Source: Bimastos eiseni
Taxonomy: Eukaryota; Annelida; Clitellata; Crassiclitellata; Lumbricidae
Reading direction: 5' to 3'
DNA length: 64,000 nucleotides
Assembly (NCBI GenBank): GCA_959347315.1
Contig: OY365819.1
Location: 20,100,877 to 20,164,876 of the forward strand
Below, in pieces: positions 23,146 to 34,539 of this stretch (positions are counted from its first letter, which is position 1; each line of letters begins with the position of its first letter). A model generated the notes under the pieces. That model was not told where the DNA came from. It made no database searches and was given only the letters and a program-made list of their open reading frames with translations. A program made the position numbers and the translations under genes.

Positions 23146-23909
23146 TTTGTGATAAATAATTGCAAATGTTAAGACATCATCAATCATATAGCCGTCTGTT
23201 CATTGCTCTTAAAGTCTGTCTAAATTGATGGATGTTACATATACATAAAGAAAACACCTGCAGTAACGACCCCCGTACATTCGAATGACCTTCATTTGAT
23301 ACAGGTGGCAATATCACCAGACCATACATCACCATATTATACATCAAATCAAACTCAGTCTTCCTCTTACGTCGCAACAATGGCGACGTGAGACCTAGCC
23401 CAGTAATTTGCAACCTTTTGGCACCAACGCACATCTGAGATCTTTGGAAATTCAGACGGTACACCATTGAACTAAAACTAATTTATTATGCTTAATTTTG
23501 GCAATTTTATGGCTGCTGTTTTAAATCTTGCTTTTAAGCATATTCCATCTAAAGAGAAGGCTTAATTTAAAGTTTTACTTAATTTCAAAAATAAATTAGA
23601 GTAGAGAAGACAACTGATATAAGCCACATTCGATAGGCGCATGGGAATAGTCAGGAAACAATTTCGTGGTACTCTGTGTTTTAGGGAAGGTTTTCTTTCA
23701 ACTTGGTCGTCTACATTGTCTATTATTGTTTATTAACAGTGATAAGTGCACTCTGAGGCTTGAACCCCTGAAACTGACCAAATGCTGGGGGGAGGGTAAC
23801 CGCGGTTCACACACACTCAAACACAGAAGCACATTGGACACTCAAGCAAATGTAGGTAACTGGTTGGTTTGTCTATCTATCGGTATTTTCATAATATAAT
23901 GTTCAAAAA

Positions 23910-24040
23910 TATCGTCGTCATCATCATCATCGTCGTCGTCGTCGTGTTCGTCGTCGTCGTCATCATCTTCACATTATTACATAGTAATATAAATCATGAT
24001 AATAATAATAATAATAATAATATTAATAATAATAAATAAA
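23910..24040. repeat. (ATC/GTC)n and (AAT)n microsatellites
   Basis: TCATCATCGTCGTCG at 23915-23970 is followed by (ATA)n at 23995-24040. Confidence 0.9.
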
Positions 24041-24395
24041 TAAAATTGGGCTGTTTCACAGGTTCAAGTAAGTAAGAATATTCTTTATTAGACTACCAGC
24101 AACCGCATAGTAGCTTACGTAATGTATAAACAATAACATCAAATTTAAACAAGGTCTAAGAACATTCTCGTATTGAAAGTACTCTTGACAAATATACCAA
24201 CGCTAGCTATGATGGCACTAACAGAAATTGCAAATAGACAAGCCCCAAAGTACATCCATTACTATTATTAATTAAGTCAGCGGTACAATCTCTTCAAGTC
24301 CTGATGACTAGGCCTGACTCTTTAGACAATTTTGCATATAATAATCTCTATGTCCCTGGTGGAATGAAGTACCTCAGGGCATAAATAAAACATAA

Positions 24396-24471
24396 AATAA
24401 TAATAATAATAATAATAATAGTAATAATAATAATAATAGTAATAATGATAATAATAATAATAATAATAATT

Positions 24472-24512
<41 letters not shown>
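24396..24512. repeat. (AAT)n microsatellite
   Basis: About 115 bases of AAT repeats with AGT, ATGATA and ATT interruptions. Confidence 0.95.
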
Positions 24513-24513
<1 letters not shown>

Positions 24514-24639
24514 TTCGTTTATTTGCAGACTGACAACAACGCAGTATGATCGCAAGTAGTGTTTGAGTAAATAATGACGATTTATTGCAGGAGTTAAATT
24601 TAACTGTCGGCAGCCATGCAAAGCGCTCATCACGTTGCA

Positions 24640-24640
<1 letters not shown>

Positions 24641-24677
<37 letters not shown>

Positions 24678-24690
24678 CATCATCATCACA
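24641..24690. repeat. (ATC)n microsatellite at the head of a LINE tail
   Basis: (CAT)n directly precedes LINE-derived sequence starting at ~24690. Confidence 0.9.
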
Positions 24691-24865
24691 CAACCATCGC
24701 TCTGGAACAAGCTCCCGTTGGCGTTGCTTTTGTCACCAAAAGTCCACTTAGACTCTTTTTGTACTCACCTTAAGACTGTTCGTTTCAGCCGTGCCCGTGT
24801 AGGAAGCTGTCTTGAGTAGTAGCTATGAAGGGGTGCTATATAAATCTCTGTAATGAATGAGCGAA
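24690..24865 (+). mobile_element. LINE (L2/CR1-like) 3' tail
   Basis: The frame from 24690 reads SLWNKLPLALL, then LDSFCTHLKTVRFS, matching the usual WNSLP...SLxxFKxxLKTxLF end of L2/CR1-type RT. After the stop comes GGGGTGCTATATAAATCTC and TAATGAATGA, a LINE 3' tail. Confidence 0.75.
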
Positions 24866-24889
24866 TCACACAACCAACCGATCACCACC

Positions 24890-24960
24890 ACACCACAAAT
24901 GATAAACTACCACCACCACACCACCACCATCACACCACCACCACCATATAGGATATATCA
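24890..24960. repeat. (CAC)n / CCA-rich tract
   Basis: Interrupted ACC/CCA trinucleotide sequence, continuing the simple-sequence context after the LINE tail. Confidence 0.8.
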
Positions 24961-25639
24961 CCATCGGCATCATCATAATCGACGTCGTGGTCGTTTTTTT
25001 CATCACCAGTTCCTGCAGCCCAGTCATTGGTGAGAATTATAATGACCTTCATTTCATACGGTCATTTTCAGAGTCCAACGCTAGCTCGCAATGTTAGGAC
25101 TCATCGTGATGTTCTCATTTTATATTGTCTATCCAGCCGAGTCTTAGTGGAATTCCTTTATATCCATCTACCAAGTATCATATATCACATTTATTACATA
25201 CCATATGTAAGCACACGTTCGCTTCCATCTGTACTTAATATATATATATATATGCAATATTTATTAACTGCCAGTACATATTTACCATTGCCACATTTGC
25301 AGAGGCAAATGTCTATATGCACATGAAACTCCTATTCAGTCTTTTTTGGCCGTTGCATCTATATACATATATATACACAATATATATACAGTGGTGTTTA
25401 GCAATATCCGATATTGTACGTGTATTGTAATCTGTATAAATGTATGCAGTAGCGTAACTTCTGGCATAAGTGCTTGCAGCGAAAGTACGTGACAGCACAT
25501 TCACTCTGCGTATTATTTTGCGTAGTTAGTCTGTTAAGTCAGTTTGGTTCTCGGATTGGTCTAATACTTATAGAAATGTCTGTCAATATAACGACTGACA
25601 GTGAATTTGCTGCTACCAGCGATATTGCCTGTATATATA

Positions 25640-25823
25640 GGCCTATGTATGTATGTACGTATGTATGTATGTATGTATGTATGTATGTATGTATGTATGT
25701 ATGTATGTATGTATGTATGTATGTATGTATGTATGTATGTATGTATGTATGTATGTATGTATGTATGTATGTATGTATGTATGTATGTATGTATGTATGT
25801 ATGTATGTATGTATTTGTAGGTG

Positions 25824-25867
<44 letters not shown>

Positions 25868-25870
25868 ACA
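25640..25870. repeat. (ATGT)n then (GT)n microsatellite
   Basis: A nearly pure (ATGT)n run of about 170 bases is followed by (GT)n at ~25818-25866. It starts right after TATATAGGCCTA. Confidence 0.95.
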
Positions 25871-26194
25871 GACAGAGAAATGCACAGAGAGAAACATGAT
25901 ATATATGATAGACAACTGAGGCACAGGTCGTCTAATCTGCGATGCAGGCCACACTATTGAAGGATGTATGCGTATGTGTATCCGTATGTGTATGTGTATG
26001 TGAGCTCCTATATGTCTCTGTGTATTGTTTTGTTTGTGCCGGGCGAGTGTTTCCTGTCGTCCTTCTGTGTATTATTATATGGATCTGCGACCCTCAGATG
26101 ATTATAGAGGGGAAGGGAAAGATGGCAGAAAATCAGTCCGTGAAAAATTGATCCATGGACGTTTGAAAAACGAACCGAGCAGACGATGAGTCTA

Positions 26195-26325
26195 CTGGGT
26201 TTCTGTCTGTCTGTCTCTGACTCTCTCTGTCTATGTCTGTCTATGTCTGTCTCTCTCTGTCTCTGTCTGTCTTTATGTCTCTCTCTCTCTCTCTCTCTGA
26301 CTCTGTCTGTCTGTCTCTCTCTGGA
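26195..26325. repeat. (TCTG/TC)n simple sequence
   Basis: CTGTCTGTCTCT-type pyrimidine-rich tract. Confidence 0.85.
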
Positions 26326-26521
26326 AACATGTGAAGGTGTAATCAGTGTCCGATTTGTTGAGAAAGAAGCAGAGGAGAGTCAGCTGGTGAGAATTTCTGA
26401 TAATCTGAAGCATTCCGACCTAGATGTAGATATTATATCAATGCCCTTGTAGCTGAAGCTGGGGCCCAACCCCTCTCATTGACTCCCAAGGCAAGTAAAT
26501 CGGACACTTTGTGTGACATAT

Positions 26522-26580
26522 ATATATATATATATATGGGTCTAGAATTTATATAAAGCTGTAAGGTGTCTATACCGTAC
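26522..26580. repeat. First of two copies of a (TA)n plus 'gggtctagaatttatataaa' unit
   Basis: (TA)n is followed by GGGTCTAGAATTTATATAAA and then CTGTAAGGTGTCTA. The same string recurs at 26868-26922 after another (TA)n. Confidence 0.8.
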
Positions 26581-26867
26581 GAAGACATAAAACCGAATCA
26601 CAACTTGCCTTGACTCGAATACATAAACGCACACATACACACACGCGCAATATATATACATACATACATATATATATATATTCATTTATACGTGTGCCGT
26701 AATGTATATATACATGTACATGCATGTAGGTTTATCTATAAAGTTGATGGTCTAAATAAAATATATAATGGTTGTTGCTGCTGCTGCTGTGATATAGAGA
26801 TGTGTCAGTTACTCGGTGCGTGATGAGCAATCGGAATTGCTGACTGTTAACGTTATATATATATATA

Positions 26868-26934
26868 TATAAATATATATATGGGTCTAGAATTTATATA
26901 AAACTGTAAGGTGTCTACCTCTCTCTCTCTATAA

Positions 26935-26960
<26 letters not shown>
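26868..26960. repeat. Second copy of the 'gggtctagaatttatataaa' unit, ending in a CTCT/(TA)/GAGA hairpin
   Basis: The repeat of 26522-26580 is followed by CTCTCTCTCTATAAATATAT and its complement-like TATATAGAGAGAGAGAG, a hairpin-forming simple sequence. Confidence 0.75.
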
Positions 26961-26965
<5 letters not shown>

Positions 26966-27263
26966 CCGAAAAAAGCAAACTCATATCAGGATCTCCTTTC
27001 AGTTTGCAGTAAGCAAGTAAGTAAGCATAGTCTCTGATGCACCATTTGCAAACGCATTATGGGACATGTGGACATCATAAATAGAAGTAATGATGAACCG
27101 TCGAAATTAAGATATCGCTAAGAATTATAATTAAAGAAAGTGTTAGCGAAACTTTAATATTTGATGTGCGAAATCCTAAAGATAACGTCCTTCGTAGTAA
27201 GGGTGTCGGAGTAGGGTGCACTACAGTTGTGCAAGCGGGTTCCAACGGAGTACTGTCTTCAAG

Positions 27264-27420
27264 GGTGGATTGGTTTGGGTCGGGTCGCGAACATCTGTAG
27301 ATTAGGCGGGTCGGGTCGCGATCCTGGTTGGTCGGATTGGGTCGGGTCCCAAACTCGGACCCGTTTCGACCCAACAATTTGTTGCACAGCTTAATTTTCA
27401 ACTCTGTGCTTTTCATAATG
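27264..27420. repeat. GGGTCGGGTC-rich dispersed repeat, copy 1
   Basis: Irregular GGGTCGGGTCGCGA and GGATTGGGTCGGGTC blocks precede GACCCGTTTCGACCCA and TTAATTTTCAACTCTGTG. The same order appears at 32345-32470, and the GGGTCGGGTC part alone at 28089-28200. Confidence 0.7.
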
Positions 27421-28088
27421 ACAAGTTACGGTTTACATTTTCTGTTCATGCGTTCATTGGCAAGAGATCTTCAAGGTACCTGAGTGAGGAATGAACAGCA
27501 GAATGCATGCACCCCAAGGCTATTGCGAAGCCGATTGAACTTGATACGCCCAATTGATTTATGAGACAAATAATTAATCGAGCGTTCTGTAAGTACCCGA
27601 TTCTTTGACTCAGAGGTCAATCACGCAACTTGATGCTATCCTTTTGGAATACAGGCCTACATGAATACAAGCCCGAGATTAAAATCTCCTGCATAAGCGA
27701 GCATCACTTTAGCGAACCGGTTGTCCACATCGGACTCTGGTGTTAATCAGTTACAATCAATTAGCGTGGAAACTTAAGACAACGCAGAATTTGTTCCTTT
27801 TAACACCGAACTCGGCTCAAGCTGTCATATGGAATAATTTCTCATGAATTTATGAAAAAGGTCAACATATTGATTATAAGTATGTGAATTAGTTGGGGAT
27901 GCAACGCTGGGACATGCGGGCCAGACTCTTACATAGTCACCTATTTCTTCTGCATATATTTTTGAAGAAAATAAGCTTAGGTTCAAATAAATGCAATAAT
28001 ACGTTCTCACAAATCAATATTATTATCATATATGACAGTCTGACGTATACGTTTTTGCGACATTAATATTGGTAAAATTAGCACTAAA

Positions 28089-28215
28089 GGTGGGTCGGGT
28101 CGGATTGGGTCGGGTCATTCACGTCATGGGTCGGGTCACATATTTGGCTTCAGAATTCGGATCGGGTCAATTTCATTGGGTCGGGTCGGGTCATGATAAT
28201 TGGACCCTAGCACAA
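28089..28215. repeat. GGGTCGGGTC-rich dispersed repeat, copy 2
   Basis: Contains GGGTCGGGTCGGATTGGGTC and later TTGGGTCGGGTCGGGTCATG. It ends near GACCCTAGCACAACTCTG. The flanking GTGCACTACAGTTGTGCAAG of copy 1 (27216) may be its inverted counterpart. Confidence 0.6.
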
Positions 28216-28349
28216 CTCTGTACTACGGTACCAAATTGTGAATCTGAGGCGCGCAAATTATAACTTCTGTAGTATTCATGCCATCAAATCCGTCACCCAG
28301 CGATGAATACCTTCGTTCGAATGCCTGCCGTAGGGTAAACCTGACTACA

Positions 28350-28351
<2 letters not shown>

Positions 28352-28381
<30 letters not shown>
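28352..28381. repeat. (TA)n microsatellite
   Basis: About 30 bases of pure TA. Confidence 0.9.
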
Positions 28382-28385
<4 letters not shown>

Positions 28386-28538
28386 TGCAGACAAAATAGA
28401 TATAATAAAGAGGTCGGAGTGGGTGTATTACGGTTGTGTATCCTAGGGAGTAACCGACGTCACGGGTTGGTGGTATAGCAATCCAAGACGGACATGCTCT
28501 GGGTCCAAAAATACCGTATTAGCACACAGCCTCTGATC

Positions 28539-28871
28539 AATTATAATTACGGTTTCCGCTCGACAATCCGATGGTTCGATAGTCCAAACTCCGAAGATTC
28601 CATAGGCCTACTCAGACATTAATTCAACTAGAAGCTGGATTAGTTGATGAAAAGAATGTGTAAAACTGGGAGCTGGATTGATATGAAAAGAATCATGCCT
28701 AAATGGAAGCTGGATGAATGAATTGAATGGTGCAATCCAGATTCTAGCCAAATATAATTCTTTTCATCAATAATGCTACCATTAAAACCGCAATCTTATC
28801 ACCTAATGACCGAACACCATGCAATCTTCGGACTATCGAATCTTCGGACTATAGACACGGAACCAATTATA
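28539..28871. mobile_element. Foldback (MITE-like) element
   Basis: The left end AATTATAATTACGGTTTCCG leads to GTTCGATAGTCC. The right end, reverse-complemented, reads TTATAATTGGTTCCGTGTC then GATTCGATAGTCCGAAG. The termini and the GATAGTCC and CCGAAGATT blocks are shared. Superfamily not assigned. Confidence 0.5.
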
Positions 28872-29207
28872 AGACTGCTTGTAAGTCATGCATCAAGCGT
28901 ATGAGCTTTTTTAATTTTAGAAATTATTTGACTGTAATAATTAAAAAAACTCAGAGTGCAAGAGATAGACTTCTCTTTCACTCGTCGCATTAGTAATTCC
29001 CCACCAAGAAAGGGAGTATAAAGTAGCTTCGCCTGTGTGGCGCATGGAACGCACGGCATCATTAGAGGCGGTTTCAAGTTAACCAAGGAACCATTAGGAT
29101 ATCAATCAATAGATATTTATTTGGCAATCAAAGTACACTTTACATTATGCCTTTGTTAGGCTGAAATGCATTTTTGCACTATATGGGTCCTAAGAAGACA
29201 TGCCATG

Positions 29208-29547
29208 CAGGGCTGCAAACATGTTAGTTTTTTGGTTTTTTACAATAAACCAAAAAAACAAAAATGGCAATTTTTTGGTTTTTGGTTTTTACAAATATTT
29301 TTTATTCAATTTACTAATATTACTATTATATTACTAATTGTGTGTTATTCAGTCCGAAATCAAGCTAAGGTAATTATATAAACGAGTTGGAGGTCTTTTT
29401 CATGATGTGTTTGATGCTTTTTATAGCAAAACTGTTGCGACGAAATCCAAAGGAAATCTAAAAACCAAAAAAACCAAAACCAATAAAACCAAAAGAACCA
29501 AAAAACAACTTTTGATTTTTAGAAAATCTTGATTTTTTGCACCTCTG
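29208..29547. mobile_element. hAT-type MITE with 8 bp target duplication
   Basis: Ends CAGGGCTGCAAACA and, reverse-complemented, CAGAGGTGCAAAAA. Flanks ATGCCATG (29200-29207) and ATGCCCTG (29548-29555) agree at 7 of 8. The interior has long complementary AACCAAAAAA/TTTTTTGGTT runs that would fold back. Confidence 0.75.
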
Positions 29548-29559
29548 ATGCCCTGCAGC

Positions 29560-31060
29560 TCAGCTCAGCTAATGGCGCATTTTGCACTTGTGCGCAACTA
29601 GACTTAAGCCATAATATGTATATAATAATGTTTATTAGACACTGCTCAGCGGATCTAATGTATGCTGTTAACATGTGTTTCTATGAACGAGAAGTAATAG
29701 TATATTAAAAAAGAGAAACAATTGACTCCTCAGAGGGTTAAAACTGTCTATCAAAGATAATTTGCAATTGCACCGGAGACCCAATTAAGGACGGAAGAGT
29801 CCCGCAAGTTAGACTCATATCGCAATGCAAAAGGGAGTGCTTAGTTGTGATATAGATTCAATTGATAGTCGAGAAGAACCCAATTATTCGCAGAGAATAA
29901 TTCCTAGAATCTTCATTTCATTGACCCTTTCTATCCCTGCAATTGGAGGAATGCTATCACGATATCTGGTGTATTGTCGTCTTATAATGATTAATGAATC
30001 CGCAAAACTTGCTCGTATTAAGACCTACATATGTAGGTTGCAGTTACTGGACATTGGTCTATGTGGTCCATGTTCTTTCAGCACACTCGTTACATAGATA
30101 GATCCAGAACAATCACTGACGGGATCATCCTCAACATGGGTTGTCCCATGTGGTCTAGTTCTGAATCTGTATTTACAATATTGGTTGCCGGGAACACCAA
30201 ATAGAACCGGTTCATCTGCATAATTATCTGAATAATCGATTCCCAGAATGGAGGATTTCTATTGGCTGGAAATTGTAGCCAGAAAGTTGGTTGGTCATAG
30301 GCTAATAATTCTCCAGATCCATTTAAGTCCCGAGGGATTAGGCCTACTTGTACCTCAGGCACAAAAGATAACTCAACGATAGGGCGCCTATTAAGGCTCT
30401 CAACCTGTCACTCCGTACGGATGAAGGCTTGAGCTGGATAAAATCGCCTGATATTCCACCATTATGGTCAGCCTGTCAAACTGTCAGACAATATCGATAC
30501 ACAGGGTTCAGCGTTGTATTGATGTGTGCATCGACGTATTTCGTACAGCGCAAGATGTGTCCAACTGCCATATCCCATTATGTACCACGCTTCTGGACTT
30601 CTGGATTCCGGAAGTCATCAATTCCTCCTTCGCCATTGCCGATCACCAGGCCACCATCGGCGTAGGCTCCTCTATATAGCTATCACCCCATAGACTTTTC
30701 ACTTAAGCTGGATAACGATTACCATTATCTAAGTTATTGCTGTCTGCTTGACTGTAAGCTTATTTTAGAGTTTCAACGTTTAACATAATTATTACTTAAC
30801 CATTATTTCCCTTTGAGGACCCTTAGGCCTATACAAGCTACTGAGATAGTGAGAATCAACTCTGTGGCAACAGAGTTGAACAGACATAAAAATCAAAGCC
30901 AATTGATACAGAGTTAATTGAAGGTTTGATCCACAAATGCATATAATTATCTGCGTCAATTAAAACGTTGGTCGTGTCGGTAGAAATATCAATTTGGGTG
31001 TGGATTAGATACGTGACCTGCATAGAATCTTGGGATGCACGTGTGTGTATAGGTAGGCCC
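29560..31060. other. Intergenic, no gene recognised
   Basis: ORFs at 29825-30097 (+) and 30090-30362 (-) show no domain I recognise. At 29775-29810 a 'gagacccaattaagga ... gtcccgcaagtta' segment recurs at ~44535-44575 and, inverted, at ~47960-47995, so it is a dispersed repeat. Confidence 0.4.
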
Positions 31061-31734
31061 ACGTAGGCCTATGTGCGTACGTGTTCGTGTGCATGTGTAA
31101 TGTGCATGTGTGCATATGTGTGGCTACGTGGGTATAAGTGTATGTGTGTGTGTGTGCGTGCGTGTGTGTGTGTGTGTATGAGTGTGGGTGTCGTTATTGG
31201 TTTCTTACAGCAATACATACCCATATTTGTCATCGGAGGAAGAGCAGTTCGTTTTTTCTTATCTGATTCTTAGAGATGATTCTGTCGTCGCCTCTTTGGG
31301 CAGAATGATCCCATGGGACAGCTGTGCGTGAAATGGAGAAATTGGCAGGAGGGAGGCCCCTCCCGCCCGGCGGTTTCTATGAGCAATCGACTCTCATCTA
31401 GAAGATCTATCGACCGAGGAATTGGCCATATATTTCCGGTATCACCTACGGATGACATGCGCTGAAAATAACTGCCTCTGAGGCAAAGATGCTCATATAG
31501 ATTTCTTGGGGCGATGTATGGAATGCTCATGGCTGCAAGATATATCGCAACGAAGGCCTCGAGATTTCTCTGAATGTCTCCCATGACCCTTTCGGTGTCT
31601 GTCAGTTGATCTATGTTTTCCCGGCTGTGTCTACGCAGTCCATGTCCTGTCTCTTTCGATATGTCTCCTGTATGCCTATGTGTCTGTCTGCATCTGTCTG
31701 CATCTGTCGAAATGCTTGCTTCTCTCTTTCTGTA

Positions 31735-31845
31735 TACATATTATATATATATAGGCCTACTATATATATATTATATACATGTATATATATTATATATAAA
31801 TATATATACATATACTATATATTTATATATATATATATATATTAC
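31735..31845. repeat. (TA)n-rich region with TAGGCCTA
   Basis: Alternating TATATA tract interrupted by TAGGCCTACTATATA and ATACATGTATAT palindromes. Confidence 0.85.
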
Positions 31846-32139
31846 AAGCCTATGTCTAACTGCCCTACCCACCCTCTCATCAGTCTAATGTGAGCGTCAG
31901 TTCGCTGATTTGCTTAATTGTCTGTCTGTCTGGCTGTGTGTCTGCGTTTCTCTCCAGTATACGTGTTCTACGCCGTAAACTGATGCTTCAGTTAACCGCG
32001 AGTTTGTTTCTGACCTAATAAAGGAATTAATAAAAGGTTATCGAGCATGTATTTGCATACAGACTACAGCGGGTATAATTTTGGTTTACTTCAGCTGCTC
32101 CAGAGGACAGAAATTTCGTAAAGAATTACGTATGACATA

Positions 32140-32215
32140 TGTGTAATGTAATCACACATTTATATAGCGCCTCTTCAGATATCTACCGAGAAGAGCAACA
32201 TGGTCAGGATCAAGC
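32140..32215. repeat. Dispersed 'tttatatagcgcctcttca' repeat (LINE/SINE tail)
   Basis: GTAATGTAATCACACATTTA then TATAGCGCCTCTTCAGAT. Similar sequence occurs at ~19960-20000, ~48835-48875 and ~58270-58330. Confidence 0.6.
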
Positions 32216-32344
32216 GAAGTACAGGCTTCTGTGGGAAAATAATTTAAATTCAAAATGGCTTATTTATACAGGCGCACATATAATTTAAACCATGATGTGA
32301 ACGGTGGACCTAACTTTGTCATATGCCATGAATATCTTGACAAT

Positions 32345-32475
32345 TGGCGGGTTGGGTAAGGTCCAGATCATAGTGGGTCGGATTGGGTCGGTTCCCAATT
32401 GAGACCAGACCCACTTCGACCCATCATTTTTCGCAGAGTTTAATTTTCAACTTTGTGTTTTCATAATGGCTTGTA
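32345..32475. repeat. GGGTCGGATT-rich dispersed repeat, copy 3
   Basis: Same block order as 27264-27420: GGGTCGGATTGGGTCGG, then CCCACTTCGACCCA, then TTAATTTTCAACTTTGTG and TTTTCATAATG. Confidence 0.7.
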
Positions 32476-32629
32476 GCGTTTTACATCTTCAAATTTATAT
32501 ATATATATATATATATATATAGTATAGACAGAGAGAAAAAGAGAGAGCTTGAGATATAGGCCTACACGTAGAGACATACAAAGATACAGAGCCAGAGCAC
32601 AATATACATATATATATATATATATATAT

Positions 32630-32886
32630 CAGGGGGTGTAACAAGGTTTTGAAAAGTGGGGTTTAACCCCCACTTTTTTAATTTTGCCCCCCTCCCAGAA
32701 CTTTGAAAAATGGGGAGCACAAATTATCTTAGCAAAAGTCATCTTAAAAAACCATTGGAGAAACATAAAACAGAACCGATTTGGAGGGGGCACATGGGAC
32801 ACTAAGCAGTTAAACTGGGAGGGCTTTGCTCCCCAGTTTTGAAACTGGGGCCGGTGCCCCTCTGCCCTCCGCTTGTTACACCCCTG
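32630..32886. mobile_element. MITE with CAGGGGTGTAACAAG-type ends
   Basis: The left end CAGGGGGTGTAACAAGGTTT and the right end, reverse-complemented CAGGGGTGTAACAAGCGGAG, match over the first 15 bases apart from one G. The interior has complementary CCCCCACTTTT/AAAAGTGGGG runs. It is inserted in a (TA)n tract, which hides any target duplication. A fragment of the same family lies at ~46440-46553. Confidence 0.7.
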
Positions 32887-33248
32887 AATGGCTCTGATAT
32901 ATATATATATATATATATAGGCCTAAGCTGTTAATTGTCATTTGAGTAGCCATGATAATAATAATAATAATAATAACAAAAATAAAAATCGGTCATATAT
33001 AGACCGCGACACCGCTGAAAGTCCTAAAAATACTAAATTCGCAAACTAAAATAGGCAGTGACAGATGCGAGAAGCAGGGCTGGAAAACTCCTAGGTTTTA
33101 TCAAGAAAGTAGACCTATAAGTCGCTCTAGTGAGTGTCAGGCTTATAGGTTTTGCTACCCAGAACATCCCATGCACCCTTTTCCGGTTTCCCTGCCACAG
33201 TGTCTACACCCGTGTCCTCCCCCCTCCGTGTGCATTGAATAGTGCAGA

Positions 33249-33436
33249 CTATAGGCCTAGCCTATAGGCCTAGCCTATAGGCCTAGCCTATAGGCCTAGC
33301 CTATAGGCCTAGCCTATAGGCCTAGCCTATAGGCCTAGCCTATAGGCCTAGCCTATAGGCCTAGCCTATAGGCCTAGCCTATAGGCCTAGCCTATAGGCC
33401 TAGCCTATAGGCCTAGCCTATAGGCCTAGCTATAGC
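33249..33436. repeat. 13 bp satellite array, ~14 copies
   Basis: Near-perfect tandem TAGCCTATAGGCC, which contains the palindromes CTATAG and TAGGCCTA. The array is highly homogeneous and ends with one copy that has lost a base pair (CTAGCTATAG). Confidence 0.97.
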
Positions 33437-33680
33437 AAATAAAACAACACGTAATAATATATTATAAGCCTAATAAATTAAATCTAACTGAAAATTTGAA
33501 AACTCGAAAAGCAAGATTTTCACATTTGAGGTATGTTTGTTTTTTTAAAACAACAAATCTAGGTTTAAAAATCAGATTCTACAGCCCTGGGAAAAGTCAA
33601 TTGATTGAAGCACCTATCATAATTGTTATAGCAATGCGTGTATGCCTTTTGCTGCGGGCGCCCATGGTATGTATACAGGG

Positions 33681-34529
33681 CAGCGGTTCTCAAACTTTTT
33701 CAGTCTCAGGACCCCTTTTCAAGCCATACGATATTCGCGGACCCCTGATGCGGCCTGATTTATCAATGCTAATTATAATAGCATAGCCACATTCATAAAG
33801 TGTAAACTTCTTTCATCTGAAGTCGACTTTATAAAATAAATCACTCTTTGTAGCCATATTATAACACCACCAACTATTGGCAGTCAATGATACAGTGTCA
33901 CACGACATGACAGTCCAGGACTAAATTAAGCCTGCTTAGAAAAGCAAAAAATGCAAAACATGACTACAACTACAGTGTTTAATGCGTAATACTCATACTG
34001 CATAACTACAATACAACATCATTCATTTAATAATAAAGAGTAAGACACATTGTGGCTGATCACTGTTGTCTTTGTACGGTATAAATCCGAATTGTGAATC
34101 TTCAGGATCATATTTACGTAATTTTGCGCGTGCTCTCTTTCGGCATCATGTCTCAGTTCATCGCCACTATTTCCATCACCCCCGTACTCTTCTTCAGATG
34201 TCCGCTTACGCTTCAAATATTTATCCATACGTTAGTTGGGAGTGCAAAAAACAATTTAGCAAACAAAAATTTCAACTGTATAACTTAATTTTAATCATAA
34301 ACTGTGCATGATTACAGGATGCGTCTATAATAACGTCATCATTAAATATTTCGTAATAGACATAGCCTATATATTAGAATAATTAGATTATTATTCACAT
34401 TATCCGATCAGATAAACTGGGGTTTTGCAAAGAAGCCATTTATTGTTAGCAATTTTCACCATTTCTGCGGACCCCCTACGGTCGTCTCGCAGACCTCAAG
34501 GGGTCCGCGGACCAGTTTGAGAACCGCTG
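33681..34529 (-). mobile_element. hAT element derivative, 849 bp, perfect 8 bp target duplication
   Basis: Ends CAGCGGTTCTCAAACT and its exact complement AGTTTGAGAACCGCTG, with GGACCCCTT blocks inside each end. Flanked by ATACAGGG on both sides (33673-33680 and 34530-34537), a perfect 8 bp duplication. It retains the start of a transposase gene on the minus strand, so it looks like an internally deleted copy. Confidence 0.92.
34020..34228 (-). pseudogene. N-terminal remnant of a hAT transposase
   Basis: From ATG at 34228 the frame reads MDKYLKRKRTSEEE, the usual MDKxLKRK start of one hAT transposase group. After a frameshift the sequence continues LRKYDPEDSQFGF and QPQCVLL (family: RKYDxSYLxFGF...PQCVLC), then stops. 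It lies inside the element 33681-34529. Confidence 0.7.
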
Positions 34530-34539
34530 ATACAGGGAA

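Noticed and set aside
22665..23187. Ser/Leu/Cys-rich ORFs of 166-170 residues on the minus strand
   Set aside because: Translation of GACA/GGAT simple sequence. The hydrophobic look is a base-composition effect.
25601..25960. ORFs of 103-141 residues with Met-Tyr-Val-Cys repeats
   Set aside because: Translation of the (ATGT)n/(GT)n microsatellite.
29825..30097. A 90-residue ORF with hydrophobic segments
   Set aside because: No recognised family, no splice signals that extend it, and adjacent to dispersed repeats.
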